From CAINVV01 sp037137375 (GTDB lineage: Bacteria > Bacteroidota > Bacteroidia > Bacteroidales > Prolixibacteraceae), in the NCBI GenBank assembly GCA_037137375.1, contig JBAXKJ010000013.1:1-64000 (forward strand): DNA of 64,000 nucleotides, in the 5' to 3' direction. Of this stretch, positions 53,759 through 60,958 are shown piece after piece. The notes under the pieces were generated by a model, which had not been told where the DNA came from, did no database searches, and saw only the letters and a program-made list of their open reading frames with translations. The stretch's first letter is position 1. Every line of letters begins with the position of its first letter. Made by a program: the position numbers and the translations under genes.

Positions 53759-53790
53759 TTGCCTTAAATGTACAACTATAATTTTGTACA
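53759..53790 (+). promoter_or_regulatory. rhaT promoter with overlapping palindromic operator
   Basis: A -7 box TAATTTTG (53779-53786) is 17 bases after TTG (53759-53761). A perfect 7-bp palindrome, TGTACAA (53769-53775) and TTGTACA (53784-53790) with an 8-base spacer, overlaps the -7 box. A repressor bound there would block the polymerase; an AraC protein more often uses direct repeats, so the binder is uncertain. Confidence 0.5.
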
Positions 53791-53869
53791 ATTTTGTTAG
53801 TTTGATCCTGCATACCGTTGTGCCCATCCGGATAACCAAAACGGATGTTGAACCAAATTATAACAGACT

Positions 53870-54913
53870 ATGAGCTTAAGTATCTTATCAGGAATCCTGC
53901 TGATCGCGCTGGGCGCGTTTTCATCGGGCAGTTTCGCCGTCCCTTTCGGAAAAATCAAGGAGTGGGGTTGGGAAACCTATTGGATGGTTTTTAGTTTAGG
54001 TGCCTACATTATTTTTCCACTGATTGCCTGCCTGATTTTCGCCCCGGGCTTCGTCCAGATCATCTCTTCGACCCCTACCGGGACTATCGTAACGGTATTT
54101 TTGCTCGGCGCGCTTTATGGTGTGGGCAATCTGTCATTCGGTCTAGCCCTGCGTTATCTCGGACTCTCCCTGGGATATGCCCTCTCACTGGGACTCATGC
54201 TGGGTATCGGTACCCTGATACCGCCGGCCATCGACGGCCGCCTCTCCGTGATGATGCAGGGAAAGGGAGGAACGCACCTGATCCTGGGAATTGTCGTTGC
54301 CTGCGTAGGGATTGCTCTATCCGCCTGGTCGGGAATTCTGAAGGACAAGACCGTTTCGGATGCAAAAAAACAGGAGACCATCGGCGAATTCAACCTCTTC
54401 AAGGGTGCCATGGCTGCCATCCTGGTAGGTTTTACCGGATCTGCCATGTCGCTTGGCTTCGAGCAGGGAAATCCGATTTCGGCCATCGCCACCAGTCAGG
54501 GTGTTAGTCCACTGTTTACCATGATGCCAATGATGGTCATTCTCTTTTCGGGCACGTTTGTGACCACGATTATCTGGTGCGTCTATCTGGGTACTAAAAA
54601 TAATACATTAAAAAATTACACGAATGCCCCTACTCCCAAAATTCTGACCTTTAACTATTTATACGGCTTCCTGGCCGGATTGCTGTGGTTCAGTCAGTTC
54701 ATCGTTTACGGCATGGGCAAGAGCAAAATGGGGCCTTTTACTTTTACTTCCTGGGGAATCCTGATGGCACTGACAATCGCTTTTGCAACCATCTGGGGAC
54801 TGATCCGAAAGGAGTGGAAGGGTGCGCCGGCAAAGATTTACGTGCTGATGATTCTTTCTTTGCTGATCATCATCGCCTCTTCGTTTTTGATCGGGATCAG
54901 CGGTTCGGAATAA
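53870..54913 (+). CDS. rhaT: RhaT-type L-rhamnose/H+ symporter family protein
   Basis: This 347-residue inner-membrane protein of the drug/metabolite transporter superfamily has about ten membrane segments and the RhaT start (GILLIALGAFSSGSFAVPFGKIKEWGWE shape, FGLALRYLGLSLGYALSLG, IPPAIDG). RhaT imports L-rhamnose; related proteins may take L-fucose or modified deoxyhexoses. It heads a cluster with GH29 fucosidases and a RhaM-like mutarotase and diverges from an AraC regulator. Confidence 0.85.
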   Translation: MSLSILSGILLIALGAFSSGSFAVPFGKIKEWGWETYWMVFSLGAYIIFPLIACLIFAPGFVQIISSTPTGTIVTVFLLGALYGVGNLSFGLALRYLGLSLGYALSLGLMLGIGTLIPPAIDGRLSVMMQGKGGTHLILGIVVACVGIALSAWSGILKDKTVSDAKKQETIGEFNLFKGAMAAILVGFTGSAMSLGFEQGNPISAIATSQGVSPLFTMMPMMVILFSGTFVTTIIWCVYLGTKNNTLKNYTNAPTPKILTFNYLYGFLAGLLWFSQFIVYGMGKSKMGPFTFTSWGILMALTIAFATIWGLIRKEWKGAPAKIYVLMILSLLIIIASSFLIGISGSE

Positions 54914-54990
54914 ATGAGAACTGAGAAGATGAGAGCTGAGAAGATGAGAGCTGAGAAGATGAGAAATTGAGAAAATGAGAACTGAGGAAA
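54914..54990 (+). repeat. Purine-rich 15-bp tandem repeat between rhaT and the methyltransferase gene
   Basis: Five imperfect copies of ATGAGAACTGAGAAG follow the rhaT stop directly. The first four ATG codons are in one frame (MRTEKMRAEK..., ending at TGA after 18 codons). Units 2 and 3 are identical; unit 4 has an extra base. It may be a spacer, slippage-prone tract or translation-coupling element. Confidence 0.75.
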
Positions 54991-55006
54991 TTAAATACTA
55001 TAAATT

Positions 55007-56257
55007 ATGATGACATCGAGAGAGTGCGTTTTAGCTGCAATTAATCACGAACAACCGGATCACGTACCCGTTGATTTGGGCGCGACACCGAGTTCCGGAA
55101 TTTCAGCGATAGCTTACAGTAATCTGCTTAAACATCTTGGACGAACGGATCTTCCTGTTTTGGTCTACGATGTTGTACAACAGTTAGCCCAGCCCGATCT
55201 CTCTATTCTGGATCAGTTTGGCGTCGATGTGCTAGACGTCGGACGAATGTTCAACGACCAGCCAGCGGACTGGATTCCCACTACCCTGGCCAACGGGGCT
55301 CCTGCCTTTTATCCGAAATGGTTCAAACCCACCAAACTTCCGGATGACTCATTCGTAACCTACGACGATGACGGAAAACGGCTACTTTCCAGGATGCCGG
55401 TTGGCGCAACCTTCTTCGATCAGACTTATTTTCCCTACGTGGACGGATATCCGGAATCCTACGAAGGTCTGGATGCGGAGATGCACCGGATCATGTGGGC
55501 GCGGGATGCCCACAGTCCATGGGACCATGCCGGCGAGGATGATTTCTGGATCCAGCTGCGCGAAAGAACACTCAAACTACGGCAGACGACAGACAAGGCG
55601 CTGCTCGTGGTTTGTGGCTGTAACCTCTTCGAATGGGGAACTTTCCTGCGAAGAATGGATAACTTCCTGATGGATCTGATGTGCGATCCGGAAAATGTCG
55701 AAAAACTTCTGGATCAACTGGTTGTGAGGCATCTCGCGACACTTGAAAAAGTCTGCAAAGCCGTCGGGGATATTGTCGACATCATTCGTTTCGGGGATGA
55801 CCTGGGGATGAGTTCTGGTCCGTTTATGGATCTGGAAACCTACCAGAATCTGTTCGCTCCGAGACATAAGATGCTTTGCGACTATGTAAAAGCAAATAGC
55901 AGCATGCATACTTTCATCCATTCCTGTGGTTCCATTTCTTTGTTTATGCCTGATATGATAGAGGCTGGAATCGAGGTATTTAATCCAGTTCAGACCAATG
56001 CCTACCAGATGTCGCCCAAATACCTGAAGGATACCTTTGGTCAAAAATGTACTTTCTGGGGCGGCGGAATCGAAACGGTGGGCACCTTGAACAGCGGAAC
56101 TCCTGAAAAGATCCGCAAACAGGTTTTGGAGCGGATGGAAATATTCTCCAAAGGTGGAGGCTTCGTTTTCAATACCGTACACAATATCCTGCCGGATGTT
56201 CCTCCAGAGAATATTGTGGCGATGTATGATGCAGTTAAAGAGTTCAACGACAGGTAA
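55007..56257 (+). CDS. UroD-family (corrinoid-type) methyltransferase
   Basis: This 416-residue TIM-barrel protein belongs to the uroporphyrinogen-decarboxylase superfamily, the branch that contains methyltransferases such as MtaA and CmuA. The zinc-binding H305-x-C307 in FIHSCGSI and a later Cys in QKCTFWGG are visible. It lacks the R-R-rich N-terminal motif of true UroD. In place of haem genes, neighbours are RhaT, GH29 and a mutarotase, so it may demethylate an O-methylated 6-deoxyhexose or transfer a methyl group to a corrinoid. The substrate is unknown. Confidence 0.8.
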   Translation: MMTSRECVLAAINHEQPDHVPVDLGATPSSGISAIAYSNLLKHLGRTDLPVLVYDVVQQLAQPDLSILDQFGVDVLDVGRMFNDQPADWIPTTLANGAPAFYPKWFKPTKLPDDSFVTYDDDGKRLLSRMPVGATFFDQTYFPYVDGYPESYEGLDAEMHRIMWARDAHSPWDHAGEDDFWIQLRERTLKLRQTTDKALLVVCGCNLFEWGTFLRRMDNFLMDLMCDPENVEKLLDQLVVRHLATLEKVCKAVGDIVDIIRFGDDLGMSSGPFMDLETYQNLFAPRHKMLCDYVKANSSMHTFIHSCGSISLFMPDMIEAGIEVFNPVQTNAYQMSPKYLKDTFGQKCTFWGGGIETVGTLNSGTPEKIRKQVLERMEIFSKGGGFVFNTVHNILPDVPPENIVAMYDAVKEFNDR

Positions 56258-56264
56258 TTAGCAA

Positions 56265-57230
56265 ATGAAATTAATCCACATCCTAACCTTAATTTGTTTG
56301 TTCCTTATGACATTGGGGACTGCAGATGCAGGTACAAAATCTAAGGAAAAGCTCAGGAAGGATTTCAACAAACTGAAATTCGGCATGTTTATCCATTTCA
56401 ACATGGGGACGTTTCATGAAAAGGAATGGGTTGAACCCGGACAGGATCCTCTCTCCTTCAATCCGGCCAAACTTGACTGCGGTCAATGGGCCGATGCAGC
56501 TAAAAGCGCACACATGAAATATGCAGTCCTCACCACCAAACACCATGACGGATTTTGTTTGTGGGATAGCAAAACTACCACTTACGATGTTGCCTCAAGC
56601 GCGATCGCCGGTCGTGATATTGTCAAAGAGTTCTGTGAGGCCTTCAGAAGCAGGGGAATTGAACCTCATTTCTATTTTTCGATTTGGGATCGTACGCAGG
56701 GTATAGAGAAGGAGCTTAAGCCAAAAGATCTGATCATCATTAAGGCTCAGCTAAAGGAATTGCTGACCAATTATGGCAAAATCGGCTCTTTAACTTTCGA
56801 TGGATGGGGCAATTGCGGCACCATCTGGAAGCAATCCGACAGGGATGAAATCTACGCTTTTGTCAAATCCATTCAGCCCGAATTGCTCATTACCGATCAT
56901 TACCAGTTGCGTAGGGGGTTACCAAGGGATTCAGTCTATAAGAATGTGGACTTTTTCCATTATGAAGAACCCTGGAACGATGAATGGGCACCACCTGGAA
57001 ACAAATATTCTGCCCAACAAGGTCCTACCATTCAAAGCGCATGGTTTTGGAAACAGAAATTTCCGAAAGAAAAACTCATGTCAGTCGATAACATTGTAAA
57101 CAGACACCTGGCTATCCTGAAAAAGAGAAACTGCAACTTCCTGCTCAATTGCGCTCCTAACCGGGATGGTCTGATGGATGAAAACGTTGTCAACCGACTG
57201 GCGGAAGCAGGTCAGGCATATAAAAATTAG
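56265..57230 (+). CDS. GH29-family protein, catalytic domain only
   Basis: This 321-residue secreted protein has a signal peptide (ILTLICLFLMTLGTADA) and a GH29 barrel with FGMFIHFNMGTF, LTTKHHDGFCLWDS and the probable nucleophile Asp179 in LTFDGWGN. It ends at the barrel and lacks the C-terminal beta domains of the next GH29 enzyme. The WFD-type tryptophan before the nucleophile is replaced by Thr-Phe, so specificity may be unusual. It lies seven bases after the methyltransferase stop and before a second GH29 gene. Confidence 0.85.
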   Translation: MKLIHILTLICLFLMTLGTADAGTKSKEKLRKDFNKLKFGMFIHFNMGTFHEKEWVEPGQDPLSFNPAKLDCGQWADAAKSAHMKYAVLTTKHHDGFCLWDSKTTTYDVASSAIAGRDIVKEFCEAFRSRGIEPHFYFSIWDRTQGIEKELKPKDLIIIKAQLKELLTNYGKIGSLTFDGWGNCGTIWKQSDRDEIYAFVKSIQPELLITDHYQLRRGLPRDSVYKNVDFFHYEEPWNDEWAPPGNKYSAQQGPTIQSAWFWKQKFPKEKLMSVDNIVNRHLAILKKRNCNFLLNCAPNRDGLMDENVVNRLAEAGQAYKN

Positions 57231-57286
57231 TAAAATATAGAGATTAGTTACCGAATTACATTTCTATCCTCAAAATAATAGGTATT

Positions 57287-58933
57287 ATGAAAAAACTTGC
57301 TGTTATTCTGGTCCTGGTATTAAGTGTCGTTTCGACATTTGGACAAAACAAACAAAAAATGGAAGAGTGGAAAGACGCCCGTTTCGGGATGTTCATTCAC
57401 TGGGGCCCTGTATCTCTCAAGGGCACTGAAATAGGATGGTCACGCGGCCGCGAGATCCCGGTCGATGAATATGACAACCTATACAAACAGTTCAATCCGG
57501 CCAATTTCGATGCCAATGCCTGGGTCAGCGTCGCCAAGGCTGCCGGGATGAAATACATCGTCCTGACGACCAAACATCACGATGGATTCTGTCTGTGGAA
57601 CACGCGTCAGACCGACTACAACATCATGAATTCCCCGCTTCACCGCGATGTGGTTAAAGAGCTGGCGGAAGCATGCAAGAAACAGGGCATCGCTTTCGGA
57701 ACCTATTACTCCACGACCGACTGGCACCATCCGGATTTCCCATTGACCAGTCCTGGCGGAACCATCACCCGACCAAAAAGTGACCTGGAAGCCTATACCA
57801 CTTACCTGAAAAAACAGGTTGCCGAGTTATTGCTGAACTATGGTCCGCTGTATGTTTTATGGTTTGACGTTCCCCAGAAGTTTGATGCCGTCAGAGGCCA
57901 GAGTGTCATCGACTTTGCACGCACGATTCAACCGGATATCATTATCAACAACCGCACCGGTGCAAAAGGCGATTTTGATACGCCGGAGCAGCGGGTGGGG
58001 GGCTTCCAGGTCGACCGACCTTGGGAAAGCTGCATCACCATAGCCAATCAATGGGCCTGGAAACCGAACGATCCGATAAAATCCCTGGAACAATGCCTTC
58101 ACACTTTGATCCGCACAGCCGGTGGCGATGGCAACCTGCTTTTCAACGTCGGTCCTATGCCAGACGGACGCATCGAACCTGCACAAGTCGATAAATTGAA
58201 AGAAATGGGACAATGGATGCAAAAATATGGCAGCACCATTTACGAAACAAGAGGTGGTCCGTTTAAACCCACCGATTGGGGCGTCAGTACAAGAAAAGGC
58301 AATAAAATATTTCTTCATATCCTGAAGTGGAGCGGAAAAACAATTCAGATCACCCTACCCGATATAGGTATGGAAATAAAGAACTGCAGGCTGCTGGACG
58401 GAGGTAAAATTAAGGTGACAAAAAAAGAGGGTAATACCATTCTTGAATTTGGACAGGAAGGGCTGCAACCGATCAATACCATCGTGGAAATTGAAGCTGC
58501 AGGAAATGTGATGGGCTTGAAGCCTATGGAAATTCGTGCGAACTCACTCTCTTTCATGAAACCGGTGAAGGCTTCATCAGGCATGGTAGCTCGTTGGTCG
58601 AACCATCAATATGTTGACCCAAAATCTGTTACGAATGGAGATTGGTCGGGGGCCTTCTGGGAAGCAGAGGAAAAAGATCAAAAACCATGGGTCGAAATTG
58701 ACCTGGTGAAACCTGAAAAAATCGTGCAGGCTGTCATTTATGAGAGAGGAAATTCGGTTAAATCATTCGAACTTCAAGCCTTGTCAGGCGAAGCATGGAA
58801 GACCATATATAAGGGAAAAACCATTGGAGCCAAGGCAGAATTGAAATTATCCAAGGTAACGACATCCAGGGTACGACTGGTAATTAATGAGTTTTCCGGG
58901 TTACCTGGTATTTATGAGATTGTATTGATGTAA
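57287..58933 (+). CDS. GH29 alpha-L-fucosidase with C-terminal F5/8-type C domain
   Basis: This 548-residue secreted enzyme has a signal peptide (LAVILVLVLSVVSTFGQ), a GH29 barrel with FGMFIHWGPVSLKG, LTTKHHDGFCLWNT and nucleophile Asp194 in LYVLWFDVP, a beta-sandwich (about residues 330-410) and a C-terminal discoidin-like binding domain (WVEIDLVKPEKIVQAVIYER, SRVRLVINEF). It should remove alpha-L-fucose. It is 56 bases after the shorter GH29 gene and 16 bases before the mutarotase gene, suggesting one operon. Confidence 0.93.
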   Translation: MKKLAVILVLVLSVVSTFGQNKQKMEEWKDARFGMFIHWGPVSLKGTEIGWSRGREIPVDEYDNLYKQFNPANFDANAWVSVAKAAGMKYIVLTTKHHDGFCLWNTRQTDYNIMNSPLHRDVVKELAEACKKQGIAFGTYYSTTDWHHPDFPLTSPGGTITRPKSDLEAYTTYLKKQVAELLLNYGPLYVLWFDVPQKFDAVRGQSVIDFARTIQPDIIINNRTGAKGDFDTPEQRVGGFQVDRPWESCITIANQWAWKPNDPIKSLEQCLHTLIRTAGGDGNLLFNVGPMPDGRIEPAQVDKLKEMGQWMQKYGSTIYETRGGPFKPTDWGVSTRKGNKIFLHILKWSGKTIQITLPDIGMEIKNCRLLDGGKIKVTKKEGNTILEFGQEGLQPINTIVEIEAAGNVMGLKPMEIRANSLSFMKPVKASSGMVARWSNHQYVDPKSVTNGDWSGAFWEAEEKDQKPWVEIDLVKPEKIVQAVIYERGNSVKSFELQALSGEAWKTIYKGKTIGAKAELKLSKVTTSRVRLVINEFSGLPGIYEIVLM

Positions 58934-58949
58934 CTTAAAATATAATAAA

Positions 58950-59273
58950 ATGAAAAGATTTGGACAGATTATAGGCGTTGATCCTCAGAGTTTTGAACGT
59001 TATAAAAAATATCATGCAGCCGTATGGCCAGAGATCCTCGACATGATTACAGCATGCAACATCCGTAATTATTCGATTTTTCACAAAGACGGAATGCTTT
59101 TTGCCTACATGGAATATATTGGGGAAGATTTTGCCGCCGATATGGCAAAGATGGCCGCCGACCCGAAGACGCAGGAATGGTGGGATATCATGATGCCAAT
59201 GCAACGTCCTGTTGCAAACCGCTCAGAAGGAGAATGGTGGGCAAACATGGAAGAGGTATTTCACCTGGATTAG
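58950..59273 (+). CDS. RhaM-family L-rhamnose/L-fucose mutarotase
   Basis: This 107-residue protein matches the RhaM/DUF718 family: FERYKKYHAAVWPEILDMI near residue 15-33 and MQRPVANRSEGEWWANMEEVFHLD at the C-terminus. It interconverts the alpha and beta anomers of a 6-deoxy-L-hexose in the cytoplasm. Next to two fucosidases it is more likely to act on L-fucose than on rhamnose, although the cluster also has a RhaT-type transporter. Confidence 0.88.
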   Translation: MKRFGQIIGVDPQSFERYKKYHAAVWPEILDMITACNIRNYSIFHKDGMLFAYMEYIGEDFAADMAKMAADPKTQEWWDIMMPMQRPVANRSEGEWWANMEEVFHLD

Positions 59274-59305
59274 ATTATCTTAGCGCATTCAAATAGCTCC
59301 ACAGA

Positions 59306-60958
59306 ATGAGCAAAAAATTAAAATGGACGCTGACACTTACCGGCATCCTGGTGATCTTATTGCTTTACAATAATATCCAACTGTCTGCGGTTGTTTTCGG
59401 TGGGGTCAAATACCGCCACGCAAACATTGGTCCGGGAAATGTCGCTGTTCCCCACGAGCGTACAATCGTCTGGAAAGCGCATTCCGCCTTTGCGGATACC
59501 GTCCTAAATTCTTGGGCAGGCAAGACCGTTTCAGACAAATCGCTGGATGGCAAGGGAAACGCGCCCAGAATATTGCTTGCTAAACTGATGGTCCGGCGCG
59601 ATATCCCCAAAGTGAATAAAACCATCAGAAAGCTTACCGTCTGGGGTAATTGCGGCTCGTCGTGGCCTCTGAACAAGAAGGGAGATTACGACTTTACGCT
59701 CACGATACTCACCACTATTTTCTGGATGTTTGGCGATCAGCCTGAATTGATTTACCCCGAAACACGCGAATATTTACTCAGTACACTGATGACGGAAGAG
59801 GGTAATAAGTTCAGCTATACCGCTCCCCGTACCCTCGGACTGGTGCAGGAAACGGAGAATCACATGTTGATGACGGAAGGATCGCGTTACCTGAAAAACA
59901 GATGGATCATGCTTCATGGTAATATGGATTCGTTTTATGACAATGTAGAAAATGGAATGGAGCGTAAGTTATTGTCCTTGCTGGAAGAGATGAAAACCGC
60001 TGGGTTGTACGAATTTAATTCGATCCCTTACATCGGTTACACCATCACAGCGCTGCTAAACCTGGAAGCATTCGCCTCTGAGAAAGTTAGAACAGAAGCA
60101 CGAAATGTGCTGGATTACATGAACTGGACCTATGCCCTGGGAAGTTACCAGCTAAAGCACTATCCGCCGATGCGCCGTCGTTATGAAAAAGCAGGCATTC
60201 AGGAGATTACGACCGATTATCAATCAATCTTCATGAAATCCTGGCTGAGTTTTTCTCCTGTTACGAATTTTGACAAGGATATCAGCAGCGGTGAAGTACA
60301 TGCCTTGATGGGTGCCTGCATGCCTTACAGACCAGCAGATAAGGTAGTTGAAATGATATTCAAAAAATCTGACGGCTATTTTATCCAGATGGGTCATGGT
60401 CCGGTTTCGTGCCCCGAAATATATTCAGCAGGAAGCAATTTTCTCCTTTCCGCGGGAGGCGCAAATCGGGGGAAGGCGTCCATCATAGTGGCCCGACCGA
60501 TCTGTCTCTTCCTGAATGACTCATCGAAGGACCTTTCGTCTGTGATACACCTTGCGGGTCCCGGGACCGACTTCATGAAATGGAACAACACTGGGGTCTA
60601 CCGGAATTTTGCCTGCGCCAAGGGACCGGTCTTTGTTCCGGAATCCTTTATTCCAGTGCAAAAAAATGAAACCTGGTCGGTCTATTCCACCAAAGACAGC
60701 TTACTGATTGCTGTTCATTCAGTTGCGGATTTTGGCTTGATTGCACTGTTCAAAAACAGGAAGGCCGGTACCCTCATCGCCGACCTGATGAAAGCGAATC
60801 CGTATGCCAACCAGCTAAAATCTGGATTCCTTTTCCCTGATGGAAGTAAAATTAGCTACGATGTATCGGCACCTCAGGATCAATGGGTGATGGTTTCGGC
60901 CGATGGCAAGATGCTCGACCGCAACTTCGACCAATGGTCGCTGATAGAAAAATTATAA
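59306..60958 (+). CDS. Unrecognised membrane-anchored protein, possible (alpha/alpha)-toroid glycan enzyme
   Basis: This 550-residue protein has one N-terminal membrane segment (about residues 8-22) and a large extracytoplasmic part. Its first 330 residues are predicted helical, with VQETENHMLMTEGSRYLKN (180-198) and YTAPRTLGLVQE; the last 200 look beta-rich. That order resembles toroid/beta-sandwich lyases or hydrolases such as heparinase II/III or GH88/GH105 folds, but no diagnostic motif places it in a known family. It is the last gene of the fucose operon and its stop overlaps by six bases the end of the convergent TonB-receptor gene. Confidence 0.6.
   Translation: MSKKLKWTLTLTGILVILLLYNNIQLSAVVFGGVKYRHANIGPGNVAVPHERTIVWKAHSAFADTVLNSWAGKTVSDKSLDGKGNAPRILLAKLMVRRDIPKVNKTIRKLTVWGNCGSSWPLNKKGDYDFTLTILTTIFWMFGDQPELIYPETREYLLSTLMTEEGNKFSYTAPRTLGLVQETENHMLMTEGSRYLKNRWIMLHGNMDSFYDNVENGMERKLLSLLEEMKTAGLYEFNSIPYIGYTITALLNLEAFASEKVRTEARNVLDYMNWTYALGSYQLKHYPPMRRRYEKAGIQEITTDYQSIFMKSWLSFSPVTNFDKDISSGEVHALMGACMPYRPADKVVEMIFKKSDGYFIQMGHGPVSCPEIYSAGSNFLLSAGGANRGKASIIVARPICLFLNDSSKDLSSVIHLAGPGTDFMKWNNTGVYRNFACAKGPVFVPESFIPVQKNETWSVYSTKDSLLIAVHSVADFGLIALFKNRKAGTLIADLMKANPYANQLKSGFLFPDGSKISYDVSAPQDQWVMVSADGKMLDRNFDQWSLIEKL

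Noticed and set aside
55577..56182. Minus-strand 201-codon ORF inside the methyltransferase gene
   Set aside because: It is the reverse-strand shadow of a well-supported TIM-barrel gene and has no recognisable domain.
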